Below are positions 45,017-54,992 of a stretch of DNA of 64,000 nt, in pieces (the first letter of the stretch is position 1; every line of letters begins with the position of its first letter). A program made the translations under genes and the position numbers. This DNA is from an uncultured Paracoccaceae bacterium (GTDB lineage Bacteria > Pseudomonadota > Alphaproteobacteria > Rhodobacterales > Rhodobacteraceae), in the NCBI GenBank assembly GCA_905182165.1, contig CAJJAK010000002.1, positions 1-64,000 on the forward strand, read 5' to 3'. Below the pieces are notes generated by a model, which made no database searches, was not told where the DNA came from, and saw nothing but the letters and a program-made list of their open reading frames with translations.

Positions 45017-46525
45017 CTATTCATCATTACTTTTTTGATAAGAGTAAACCACATCCCAATCAGGTCCCCAAACGTCTTTCCAAAGGTGTTTTCTAGTGCT
45101 ATTTTGTTTTGGACGGCCACCTTGCCACAAATCAGCTTCAGACTTTGAGTAATTTGAAAAATAATCCTCTAACATAATATCTAATTTTTCAACAATTTCC
45201 ACATAATTTGAATCATTAATTAAATTGCGCGTTTCTTTTGGATCATTTTCAACATCAAATAACTCGTCACTAAAAGAAAATGTTTCAGAATCTGGAAATC
45301 TTTTAAAATAAGCCCATTTCTGAGTTCGCACAACTCTCGTTTCTTCTTGTTCAGAAAAAACTGCATCTTCAACCCGAGATGTATTATTTTCAGTTAGAAG
45401 CTCAACTAATGAACGGCTTGGAATAGTTTTTTCATAGTTTTTTTTAGGAAGCAACTTCTTGTAAGTAGGATAAATATCCATATTTGAAACTACTATATCT
45501 GCAGCATGAAAAGAATTATGGACTTGAACACCCTTTACTAATTTTCCTTTAACTACAATTTCTTGTACAGGCCCCCAAAAACCATGGTGACCGATTGAAA
45601 GTCCATGATCAGACGTAAATATCAATAATGTGTCATCATAGATTCCCAATGATTTGACCTTTTCTACTATCCGTCCCACACCATCATCAACCATCGAAAT
45701 TTGAGAATAATAATTTCTCATCGTTGCTAAATCATTTGGGGCGCTCAAAAGCATGGAGTAATCCATCCCCCCCCCAGAAAATTCCTTGACCATTTCATAA
45801 TTAGCAATCGCCCCTTTACTCAAACCTTCCCGCGGGATTGAATCCATAGGACAATCTTCATATCTTTTAGTATGCCGGCAAGTATCTGTTTCTTTAGTTG
45901 CTGGCCAATGTCCATATGGAGCAGGATATGGAAGGTAAAGAAAAAATGCTTGATCACTTTCAACTTGCTCATCAATAAAGCTAACTGCTTTGTCAGTAAA
46001 AAAATCAACTGTATGTCCTTCATGTAAATAGTTTTTTCCATTTTCAGTAACCTGGTTTCTATAAAAACTCCTTACGTGGCCATCTTCCATAGTAACCCAG
46101 TGGTCAAAACCCGGCATAGTAGTTTCAGTCTCTCCTAAGTGGTATTTTCCAATTAATGCAGTTTTATAACCACTTTCGCTAAGTGACATTGGTAACGTGC
46201 GTAAGCCATCTAAAGCGTGCCAACCAAGAGGCCAATCTTCTTTTTTTCTAGTATCAATCCAGCTATGAACACCGTGTTGTGACGGCAATAGCCCAGTTAG
46301 TAAAGATGCTCGACATGGTGAGCAAAATGCATTTGGGCAATAGGCATTATCAAAAGTGACACTTTCAGTAGATAGCTGATCCAAATTAGGGGTATAGATT
46401 TCCTTGTTTCCATAACAACCTAGAGTTGACGCCTGCTGATTATCTGTAAATATCAGAATTATATTTCTTCTCCTCCAAGTTCTAACTTTTCTAAAAACTT
46501 CTTCTCAAACTGATTCATCTTTCAT
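45017..46525 (-). CDS. type I sulfatase, start region disrupted
   Basis: Alkaline-phosphatase-fold sulfatase. The frame is continuous from NIILIFTDNQQASTLGCYGN (metal-binding Asp-Asn) through the formylglycine motif CSPCRASLLTG (CxPxR) and later FTSDHGLSIGHHGFWGP to the stop. No ATG lies in frame before NIIL: an ATG at 46525 (MKDESV, behind GGAAAGAG) is in frame but followed by TGA at 46505-46507, and another ATG (46518) is out of frame. One indel would mend this. A G9 run on the coding strand (45767-45775) is also notable. Placed just upstream of FGE, so the two form a working pair in principle. Substrate (sulfate ester) unknown. Confidence 0.85.
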
Positions 46526-46558
46526 AATCTCTTTCCCAAATCAAAATATATTTCAATG

Positions 46559-46735
46559 TTAAATCTTGCCTCTATAAGTTTGAGGAAAAGTATTAATGGC
46601 AGATTCATGTTTACGCCAGTCGTACTCATTAACCCAATATTGAGCAAGTTCTTTCATATAATCTAAGTTTGAACCATAATTCCAGCCCCCATCAATAGGC
46701 ATCTCATGCCAAGGATAACTTGAAACCAGATTAAA
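46559..46735 (-). pseudogene. epoxide hydrolase N-terminal fragment
   Basis: About 57 codons ending in TAA carry PWHEMPIDGGWNYGSNLDYM and ELAQYWVNEYDWRKHESAIN, the EHN domain at the start of epoxide hydrolases. Neither the very N-terminus nor the alpha/beta hydrolase body is present. It lies upstream of the sulfatase on the same strand. Confidence 0.65.
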
Positions 46736-47002
46736 ATAAAATCTATTTTATCTAAGTTTATTTAATTCAAATGGCTTAATTAATAAAAAGATGGTACTCC
46801 TGTAAGAAAATACAGTAAATATATCAGGTACATATACAATCATTTATTAGCAAAACAAAATTCTCATCTCATTTTGAGTTAAAGAGAGGTTCAGTTTATA
46901 GTTCAATAAGTGAATAATTTCATAGCATGGTATTTTTATTTAAGTAAGAATATCAGAAATTATATGATTCGAAATTTCAAGAAAAAAGTTTATTGAAACC
47001 CC
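46736..47002. other. AT-rich gap before the GMC gene
   Basis: About 265 very AT-rich bases with no credible gene, between the epoxide hydrolase remnant and the plus-strand oxidoreductase. Promoters for both directions would fall here, but none stands out. Confidence 0.35.
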
Positions 47003-48622
47003 ATGACAAAACATAATAATGCAAATCCACCCGTGTCTTTTGATTACATTGTCGTTGGAGCTGGTGCTGCAGGATGCGTACTTGCTTCACGATTAGCCCA
47101 AGACGGTAGATATAGTGTTGCTCTCGTAGAGGAAGGACGCAAAGACACAAGCCGTTGGATCCATATCCCCGCTACTTTTTTTTTGGCTATGCAATCTCAA
47201 GATTCAACAAATGTGATATCAGAGCCAGATCCGAGTTTGGATGAGCGTAATTTTGTTGTACCACAAGGACGAGTCTTAGGTGGAGGATCCTCTATAAATG
47301 GAATGATTTATATGAGAGGGCAAGCACAGGATTATAATGACTGGGAAAAAAATCATGGCTGCACTGGCTGGAACTATAAAGCAGTTTTGCCTACATTTTG
47401 CATGCAAGAAAGAAATACTAGACTTAACAAACCTTTTCATGGCCAAAATGGACAACTAGTTGTATCCGATCCCGAATATAAGCACCCTATTAACTCGGCT
47501 ATAATTGAAGCAGCAATAAATGCAATACCCTCAAACAATGACTTTAACGGTGCAAATCAAGAAGGTGCTGGCTGGTATCAAGTAACAGCCTTTAAGGGAA
47601 AGCGCTATTCTGCAGCAACTAGTTTCCTAAAACCATTTATAAACTCAGAAACATTAACACTTTTTACAGAATGCAAAGCTCAACGTATTATATTTACCAA
47701 TCGTAAAGCTACAGCAATAGTAATTGAGGATAAATTTTGATCACGCGAAATAATTGCTAAAAAAGAAATAATTTTGACTGCTGGTAGCTTCCAAAGCCCA
47801 AAGCTTTTGATGTTGTCAGGCATTGGTCCAGAAGAAAATTTAAGAAGAGCCGGTATTAACGTTTTACATAATTCGATCAATGTCGGTGCCAATCTCCAGG
47901 ACCACGTAGGTGCGCCAGTAACAATGAGATTGAAAAAAAACACTGGCTTACATGGCGAAAATAAAGGATTGAAAGCAATCAAGAATGGATTGGAATATTA
48001 TCTCTTCAACCGGGGCCTACTGACCTCAAACTTATTAGAGGCTGGCGCTTGTGCAGACACCAGTGGCCAAGGCCGTCCAGACGTACAATTTAATTTCTCC
48101 CCATTTGCACCAGGTCCTCCAGGACAACCTCCTTTACCTTTTCATGCGGTTCAAGTTCATCCAATGACTATGAGGCCTAAATCAACCAGTCGTTTACATC
48201 TAGATACATCCAATCCAACATCTTCACTTAAATTTTATTCAAATGTCCTTTATGATGATGGTGATCTAGATACACTTCGCCGAGGCGTTAGGCTGGCAAG
48301 AGAGATATTTAATCAAAATCCTTTAAAAAACTTAGTTACAGAGGAAATTTGGCCTGGAAATGGTGTTTCTTCTAAGATTGGATCAAATACTCTTGATGAC
48401 AGTATCCGACAGCAAGCTAGGACAATTTACCACCCAGCCGGTACGTGTAAAATGGGGCCACAAAAACATGCAGTCGTCGATTTGGATTTAAGAGTAAATG
48501 GTGTAGAGGGACTAAGGGTGGCAGATTGCTCTATTATGCCAGCATTAGTATCTGGGAATACTAACGCTCCTACCATGATGATTGCAGGTAGGGCGGCAGA
48601 AAAGATACTCAAAGATAATTGA
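47003..48622 (+). CDS. GMC-family oxidoreductase with in-frame TGA
   Basis: Choline-dehydrogenase-like FAD enzyme of 539 codons. FAD site YIVVGAGAAGCVLASRL, GMC signature PQGRVLGGGSSINGMIYMRG, second signature LTAGSFQSPKLLMLSGIGP, and the C-terminal His region YHPAGTCKMG with GNTNAPTMMIAGRAAE. A TGA at 47738-47740 interrupts it (EDKF-stop-SREIIAKKEII) with no frame change: downstream codons stay in phase. A point nonsense change or base error. Substrate unknown; alcohols such as choline are typical. Confidence 0.88.
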
Positions 48623-48660
48623 TATTGGCTCATAGCCAACAAAATATTAAGTGAGGTGGT

Positions 48661-48735
48661 TGGCTGGGATGGTAGGATTCGAACCTACGGTACACGCTAC
48701 CAAAAAGCGTTGCCTTACCACTTGGCCACACGAGC
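48661..48735 (-). tRNA. tRNA-Gln(UUG)-like with mismatched acceptor stem
   Basis: Anticodon arm ACGCT-TTTTGGT-AGCGT (anticodon UUG), D-arm GCC/GGC, T-arm GTAGG/CCTAC and a 3' CATCCCA-G-CCA are normal for tRNA-Gln. The 5' strand should be TGGGATG but the sequence reads GCTCGTG, which pairs at only two positions. That strand does pair with the acceptor 3' strand of the tRNA remnant 16 bases upstream. Identity of the body is clear; function as written is doubtful. Confidence 0.65.
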
Positions 48736-48751
48736 TCGACTAGAGAAATAT

Positions 48752-48779
48752 GCTCGCGACAGGGTTCGAACCTGCGACC
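48752..48779 (-). pseudogene. 3' part of a second tRNA
   Basis: Minus strand reads GGTC, a T-arm GCAGG-TTCGAAC-CCTGT and CGCGAGC then A, with no CCA and no 5' half before it. Its CGCGAGC could pair with GCTCGTG at the 5' end of the next tRNA (one G-U). Identity cannot be told because the anticodon is missing. Confidence 0.55.
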
Positions 48780-48804
48780 AAAAACTAATAAATATAATTA
48801 AAAG

Positions 48805-49621
48805 TCATTTAGAGTTAGGAAAAAAAAGATTCTGACCTCTAATTTTATAATTTTGCATCAAATGCCCAGCCTTTGAAGATACTAACCAATCCTCTACCAA
48901 GCGAGCATTTTTATATGCAATATTTGGATACTTTTCCTTCGATATCGGTAGATAAGAATATTGGTTAAATAATTTTTCATCACCCTCAAATAAAATATCC
49001 AAATCTCCCTTTCTATCAAAATTTAACCAACTTGCTCTATCACTAATTACATATGCCGAAAGTTCTGATGCCATATTTAGAGCTGCACCCATGCCAGCAC
49101 CTACTTCCCAATACCAATTGACAGAAAAATTTTTGGGAGTTTGGTCAGCCTGCAACCATAAAGCTAATTCCATTTTATGCGTTCCACTGTCGTCACCTCG
49201 ACTAATAAACTTAGATTCACTATTTTTAATTGCTTTCAAAATTGCAGTTAAGTTTTTTAATTTCTTAATTCCCGCGGGATCTGACTTAGATCCAATAACT
49301 ACAAAATCATTATACATAATCTCTCTGCGATATGGTGCAAACCCATTTTCAACAAATATTTCTTCTGCTGATCTGGAGTGAACTAAAATGGCATCAACAT
49401 CACCTCTACTTCCTAGTTTAAGAGCTTGCCCTGTGCCCACCACTAATAGGTCAACCATCTCTTTTGAACTTCTCTAACTTTGGAATTAATACATCTGCTA
49501 ATCCAGAATTATGAAATGAAGTTGTAACGGCTAGCTTAAAATTTCGATCCGCAGCAAACCCACCCGAAAGGTAAAAAAACTGAACTAAAATAACTATAAA
49601 TGACAAGAAAAGCTTTCTCAC
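48805..49621 (-). CDS. tupA: tungstate ABC transporter substrate-binding protein, one extra base
   Basis: Periplasmic tungstate-binding protein. GTG start overlapping the upstream stop; signal peptide RKLFLSFIVILVQFFYLSGG ending near GFAAD. Then NFKLAVTTSFHNSGLADVLIPKLEKFKRD; an extra base near 49460 leads to VDLLVVGTGQALKLGSRGDVDAILVHSR. The remainder (RGDDSGTHKMELALW) is typical TupA. Corrected length 271 residues. The TTSFHNSG anion-binding loop is intact. Confidence 0.85.
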
Positions 49622-50324
49622 TGTAAAATCTCTCCACGCAAAAAAGTTAAGCCTTCTTTTGTTTTAGGATTTTTAAAAAATGAGGCGGCGCTACCAACTT
49701 CTAACAGTTTTCCATGATGTAAAAACAATATATCATTTCCTAACCTTTTTGCCTGACCCAAATCGTGTGTCGCCATAATAATTTTGGTGCCATTATTTAT
49801 CACGTGCTTTAATAGTTTCTTCAATTTCAAATTTAGATTTTCCATCTAAATTTACAGTAGGTTCATCTAAAAAAATTAATTTTGGATCACTTATTAACGA
49901 TCTCGCCATAACCATTCTTTGTTTTTCACCCCCTGAAAGTGAAATTGCTGGCGCATAAGCTTTATGGTCTAAAGATGTTCTTTCTAACCAGTACTCCGCT
50001 TGAGTTATGGCTTCTTTTTTTGAAATACCTTTTAACATTAAAGGGTAATACACATTTTCTATCACATTACGCTTAAGAATCACTGGGGATTGAAAAACAA
50101 AACTTTGCTCTTCTATTTTAGCTAAAGGGTCCCATGTGATTGAGCCAGTTGTAGGCTTATCTAAGCCATGCAGTAGGCGTAAAAGAGATGTCTTTCCTGC
50201 CCCATTTGGACCTAAGACAATTGTGCAGTTAGAATTTACTAATTCAAAAGAGACTGGGCCCTAATAATTTAGAACTATTCTTTTCAATTGAAACGTCAAC
50301 TCCTGTTATTTTACATTCTATCAT
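49618..50324 (-). CDS. tupC: tungstate ABC transporter ATP-binding protein, two extra bases
   Basis: ABC ATPase of about 234 residues. Three frames: MIECKITGVDV to KLLGP; then VSFELVNSNCTIVLGPNGAGKTS (Walker A), SLSGGEKQRMVMARSLISDPKLIFLDEPTVNLD (signature and Walker B); then LLKHVINNGTKIIMATHDLGQAKRLGND (H-loop). One extra C in GGGCCC near 50270 and an extra A near 49812 explain both shifts. Start ATG at 50324 overlaps the end of tupB by 14 bases. Confidence 0.85.
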
Positions 50325-51024
50325 CTGTCTGCTCATATTTTGACTTTATAGTTAGATGTATCAGCAAATTTATCAGAATTGCTAAAAAAATGAGCACTAT
50401 ACCCAACGCCATTGCGAGGATAAAATTACCTCGACTTGTTTCTAAAGAAATTGCAGTGGTTAAAACACGCGTAGCGTGATCAATGTTACCACCAACAATC
50501 ATAATCGCACCAACTTCACCTATACCTCGTCCAAAACCCGCCAAGGATGCCGTAATCAAAGAACGTTTAGCATCTTTTATAAGCGTAAAAATAATTTGCC
50601 ACCTACTTGCATTCAATGAAACAAAAAAATCCCGGTATTCCATCCAAAGCATTCTGATAGTTCGGTGCGATACAGAGGCAACAATAGGCAAGATAATTAA
50701 AACTTGAGCAATTATCATAGCGGTTGGTGTAAACAAAAGGTTAAACACTCCAAATGGGCCTGATTTAGAAAGCAATACATACACAATCAATCCCACCACC
50801 ACAGGTGGTAAACCCATTAATGCATTAATTATTACAATAACTAAACTTCTGTATCTAAACATAGAAATAGCTAACCAAGAACCAAATGGAATACCAATTA
50901 AGGACGCAATAATAGTCGCAGATAACGTTACCTGTAATGATCGGCTAGAAATTGAATATAGATCGGGATCTAAATTAAAGATTAACGTTAATGCTTGAAT
51001 TAAACCCTGAAATAAATCAGACAT
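50311..51024 (-). CDS. tupB: tungstate ABC transporter permease
   Basis: Inner-membrane permease, 237 residues, five or so membrane helices, with the ATPase-contact loop EVGAIMIVGGNIDHATRVLTTAISLE. Its intact frame contrasts with tupA and tupC. First gene of the tup operon. Tungstate or molybdate uptake would supply cofactor for dehydrogenases not seen in this window. Confidence 0.88.
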   Translation of the reverse strand: MSDLFQGLIQALTLIFNLDPDLYSISSRSLQVTLSATIIASLIGIPFGSWLAISMFRYRSLVIVIINALMGLPPVVVGLIVYVLLSKSGPFGVFNLLFTPTAMIIAQVLIILPIVASVSHRTIRMLWMEYRDFFVSLNASRWQIIFTLIKDAKRSLITASLAGFGRGIGEVGAIMIVGGNIDHATRVLTTAISLETSRGNFILAMALGIVLIFLAILINLLIHLTIKSKYEQTDDRM

Positions 51025-51115
51025 CGCCCACCCTATTTTTAATCCTTAATTATAATTTCTACTAACTTAAAAATAACCTTTTAAGCTTATACAAAACTGG
51101 TCTATATTATTAATA

Positions 51116-51670
51116 ATGAAATTAACAATAGTGAATAATAAAGTGCAAATCAAAGACTATATTAGAACAATACCCAACTTTCCAAAAAAAGGCATAATGT
51201 TTCGAGATGTCACAACTTTATTTTTAAATGGGGAAGGATTGAAATTAGCAATCAACCAGATGATTAAGCCATATTTGGATATAAAGATTAATAAGGTAGC
51301 TGGTTTAGAAGCTCGTGGCTTTATCCTTGGTGGTGCTATAGCCGATAGATTATCTGTAGGCTTTGTACCAATAAGAAAAGCCGGAAAACTACCTGGAAGT
51401 GTGATATCGCAAGATTATGAATTAGAATATGGTAGTGCCACTTTGGAATTACATGACGATTGCATAGAAGCTGGTGATCGGATCTTATTAGTTGATGATC
51501 TTCTAGCAACTGGGGGAACAGCAGAAGCAGGAATTAAACTAATAGAAAAGTTAGGTGGTGAAATTGTTTCATGTTCATTTATAATTGATCTACCAGGATT
51601 GGGTGGTCGACAGCATTTAGAAAAGATGGGCTTTGAAGTAAACGCTTTATGTGATTTTGAAGGCGAATAA
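51116..51670 (+). CDS. apt: adenine phosphoribosyltransferase
   Basis: Salvages adenine to AMP with PRPP. There are 184 residues, complete: [51 protein letters not shown] and the PRPP loop [17 protein letters not shown]. Divergent from tupB. No strong SD is seen. Confidence 0.95.
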   Translation: MKLTIVNNKVQIKDYIRTIPNFPKKGIMFRDVTTLFLNGEGLKLAINQMIKPYLDIKINKVAGLEARGFILGGAIADRLSVGFVPIRKAGKLPGSVISQDYELEYGSATLELHDDCIEAGDRILLVDDLLATGGTAEAGIKLIEKLGGEIVSCSFIIDLPGLGGRQHLEKMGFEVNALCDFEGE

Positions 51671-51684
51671 TTTAATTGGCAAAA

Positions 51685-53071
51685 TTAAAGATCAATTAAA
51701 GCTCCTGGATTAAATATACCATTAGGATCAACTCACAAACAATTGCTTTCGAGCGCCACGGGATCTTTGCGCCGGGCCATGGAATTGCGTTTTGAAAGTC
51801 CAATTCCATGTTCGGCAGAAAAACTTCCATTAAGGGCCAATACAACGTCTTCAATTGCTTCTGTGATCGCTAGATTTTGTTTTATCCCAATTTCTAAATA
51901 AATTAAAATGCAAATTCCCATCTCCAACATGGCCAAAACAATTAATTTGACAGTCTGATATAAGACTAATTTCATGGCTAACCATTTTAATAAATTCGGC
52001 TATTTCTCCTAGGGGCAAAGAAATATCAGTGCTGCCAATTGAACCGACAAGTCTGTTTGCTTCGGGAATACTTTCTCTAAATTTCCAAAATGTTCTACGT
52101 TGAGCTTCAGATTGCGCAATCACCCCATCCTGCACAAATTTCTTGTCAAATATTAAATGCATAAATTGTTCGAATTTTGCATGAATATCTTTATCACTAC
52201 TTGAGGTAGATTCAATTAATACAAACCATTCTGACTCAGTACTCATGGGCACCTTAATTTCTGGTAAGCATTTTGTCACAAACTCGACTGCTTTACGACC
52301 TATTAATTCAAATGATGAAACCCTTTCATCCATAAATTCTTGAGCAAAATTTAATAGTTCTAATGCTTCTGAAGGTGATTTTACATTTAAGATCGCAGTG
52401 CAAATTTGGTTAGGTTTTGGAAACAATCTAAAACTCGCAGCAGTAATTAAGCCCAGTGTTCCCTCAGAACCAATAAGTAAGTTTTTCAAATCATAACCCG
52501 TATTATCTTTACGCAATCGATTTAACCCATTAAAAATTTCACCATTTGGCAATACAGCTTCAACTCCAAGACAAAAATCTCTGATGTTGCCATATTTTAA
52601 AACTTGAACACCACCAGCATTTGTGGCCAGATTACCACCAATTCGACATGATCCTTGAGAGGCTAAGGCAAGTGGAAAAAGTAAATTATTTTTACTAACT
52701 TCTTCCTGTAGGTGTTCTAAAATAACGCCTGATTCCACGATTATAACTTTCTCATCTACATAGAAATCTCTAATATTTTTCATTCTCTCTGTGGAAAGTA
52801 TGACAGAAGCCTCATGTCTAGGATCGACTTGTCCACCCACTAAACCAGTGCCACCGGAATATGGGATGATACTGATTTTTTCTTTTTGACAAGCTTTCAC
52901 AATTATTGAAGCTTCTTTAGTTGTTCTGGGCAAAGCTAATATTGAACTATTATTTCCATTCAAAAGGCCTCTTGGTTCTTCAAGGTATTTTGATTTTACT
53001 TCACGAAGTGTACCTTGAGGCAACCTACCTTCAACAGTTTTAACAAAATTGGGGATTAATGAATTAAGCAA
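51685..53071 (-). CDS. FAD-linked oxidase (D-lactate/2-hydroxyacid dehydrogenase, GlcD-like), damaged 3' end
   Basis: Flavoprotein oxidising a 2-hydroxy acid. TTG start behind AGGA. FAD_binding_4 domain with IIPYSGGTGLVGGQVDPR and GGNLATNAGGVQVLKYGN; C-terminal FAD-oxidase domain with SFELIGRKAVEF, FGHVGDGNLHFNLF. An extra base near 51918 shifts to AITEAIEDVVLALNGSFSAEHGIGLSKR; an in-frame TGA at 51733 precedes VDPNGIFNPGALIDL and TAA. About 460 residues overall, the usual size. Confidence 0.85.
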
Positions 53072-53145
53072 TGAGAAGTCCTAAATTAAAATTCAGATAA
53101 TTCTTATTATAAATGCACTTTAACATAATTAAAATAAATTAATAA

Positions 53146-53730
53146 TTATCCTGCGATAGATTTTCCACGTCTATCATTTCTAAGGTTTGCATAAAGTACA
53201 TGATTCCGCCAACGGCCTGAAATTTGTAAATAGCTTTGGGCAACACCTTCATATTTAAAACCGGATTTTTCCAATACCCGTCGGGACGCTAAGTTTTTTG
53301 GTAGACATGCAGCTTCTATACGACTCAAATCTAACGTCTCAAAAGCATAATTTACAACCGCTGGTAAAGCATCTCCCATAAAACCTTGACGTATATACGG
53401 TTCACCAGTCCAATATCCAATCGTCGCGGTTTGTGCAGGACCTCGCCTAATATTATCAAGAGTTATAGCACCAATCAATAATTGGTCTGAACGTCTAATA
53501 ATAAATAAAGGAATTGCCGTATTATTTTGGACAGACTTTCGAGCCCATTCAACTCGTTGGGTAAATGATTTCTTTGTTAAATGATCATCTTGCCAGTTTG
53601 GTTCCCAAGGCATTAAAAAATCAGCACTTTTTCTTCGTAGGTTAATCCATTCGTCTCGATCAATCATTTGAGGTAATCTCATCGTAAGATTTTCGGTCTC
53701 AATATTAATTTTTGGCATTTTACGGAACAT
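53146..53730 (-). CDS. GNAT acetyltransferase (RimJ/RimL type)
   Basis: Acetyl-CoA-dependent N-acetyltransferase of 194 residues, possibly on ribosomal protein N-termini. ETENLTMRLPQ start, RSDQLLIGAITLDNIRRGPAQTATIGYWTGEPYIRQGFMGDAL (acetyl-CoA loop) and RIEAACLPKNLASRRVLEKSGF. Its ATG overlaps the M16 stop (TAATG). The start may instead be MPKIN, four codons in. Confidence 0.9.
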   Translation of the reverse strand: MFRKMPKINIETENLTMRLPQMIDRDEWINLRRKSADFLMPWEPNWQDDHLTKKSFTQRVEWARKSVQNNTAIPLFIIRRSDQLLIGAITLDNIRRGPAQTATIGYWTGEPYIRQGFMGDALPAVVNYAFETLDLSRIEAACLPKNLASRRVLEKSGFKYEGVAQSYLQISGRWRNHVLYANLRNDRRGKSIAG

Positions 53731-54992
53731 TACGCTGCCAGTATATCTGTCAGTTCATTGAATGAAATAACATTTGAGACAGGACCATATGTAGACAATG
53801 CTGGTTTTTTGTCCCGAATTACATTCTGAGCAAAATTACGAACTTCTTCTAAATTGACTGCATCAATTTTTTTCACAACTTCATCTAAAGATGGAATTCG
53901 ATTCCAGATTATTAACATTCTGGCCAATCGTTCCGCTCTTGAAGAAGCGCTCTCAAGGCCCATTAACATTCCTGCTTTCATTTGCACTCTTGAACGATCT
54001 AATTCAGCTTGTTCAAAATCAATCGCAGCACGCTTCATCTCAGATATTGTTATATTAGATAAATCCTTTAGGTTTTCAGAACTGGTACCGCTATATATCG
54101 TCAGCAAACCTGTATCAGAGTAGGCTCCACCTTGAGCAAATATAGTATAGCATAGGCCTCTTTTTTCTCTGATCTCCTGGAATAGCCTTGATGACATTCC
54201 ACCACCCAAAGCGATAGAATAGATTTGAGAGGTGTAGATTGATTCATCCAAATATCCTGGTGTTTCAAAGGCCAAAGCAAAATGTGCCTGCTCTAAATCT
54301 TTTTCCACCTGGATCTCACCTCCATGATAAAGACTTGGAGGTGTTTTTGTTTTTAAAATAGGTGCTTTTTTATCAAATAAAGTTTTAATCTGAGAAACTA
54401 TTTGATTATGGTTGACCGCACCTGCTGCTGATAAAACCATTTGTTCTGGTCCGTAATGTTCCGAAACAAATTTCAATAGATCTTCTTGGCTAAAGTTACT
54501 AACTCGCTCACTTGATCCCAAAATAGTACGCCCTAAGGATTGATTGGGGTATGCAGCCTCTTGCAACCAATCAAAAATAATATCATCAGGTGTATCCATA
54601 GCCTGACCTATCTCTTGTAAAATAACACCTCTCTCAGTTTCCAATTCTTGCTTATCAAAAATTGGATTTAATAATATATCACTAATTACATCTATTGCTA
54701 ACGGTACATCATTTTCTAAAACTCTTGCGTAGTAAGCTGTCATCTCTCGACTTGTGTAAGCATTAATATAACCGCCAACATCTTCAATGGCCTGAGCAAT
54801 ATCAAGAGCGGAACGTTTATGAGTCCCTTTAAATGCCATATGCTCTAGGAAATGTGCTATACCATTTTGTTTTAAGGTTTCATTTCGCCCTCCAGTATTG
54901 ATCCAAATCCCAACTGAGGCTGATTTCAATCCGGGCATATTTTCGGTCACAACCCTGAAGCCGTTATCGAGTGTAGTTAACGAAATACTCAT
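53730..54992 (-). CDS. M16 zinc peptidase (processing-peptidase-like)
   Basis: There are 420 residues. The inverted zinc motif HFLEH is at 47-51 (GIAHFLEHMAFKG), with the downstream Glu in ETERGVILQEIG. Two-lobed M16B layout; GGGMSSRLFQEIREKRGLCY is the second-lobe signature. Complete. ATG overlaps the corrected thrC stop (ATGA) and the stop overlaps the GNAT start, so the three genes form one tight operon. Confidence 0.94.
   Translation of the reverse strand: MSISLTTLDNGFRVVTENMPGLKSASVGIWINTGGRNETLKQNGIAHFLEHMAFKGTHKRSALDIAQAIEDVGGYINAYTSREMTAYYARVLENDVPLAIDVISDILLNPIFDKQELETERGVILQEIGQAMDTPDDIIFDWLQEAAYPNQSLGRTILGSSERVSNFSQEDLLKFVSEHYGPEQMVLSAAGAVNHNQIVSQIKTLFDKKAPILKTKTPPSLYHGGEIQVEKDLEQAHFALAFETPGYLDESIYTSQIYSIALGGGMSSRLFQEIREKRGLCYTIFAQGGAYSDTGLLTIYSGTSSENLKDLSNITISEMKRAAIDFEQAELDRSRVQMKAGMLMGLESASSRAERLARMLIIWNRIPSLDEVVKKIDAVNLEEVRNFAQNVIRDKKPALSTYGPVSNVISFNELTDILAA

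Noticed and set aside
47738..47740. UGA recoded as a sense codon
   Set aside because: TGA ends several genes normally here (alpha/beta hydrolase, thrC, tupC), and TAA also appears in frame in other broken genes, so recoding does not explain the stops.
48661..48779. Permuted two-piece tmRNA, as found in alphaproteobacteria
   Set aside because: The body has a plain tRNA-Gln anticodon arm and D-arm and there is no tag reading frame; tmRNA does not fit.
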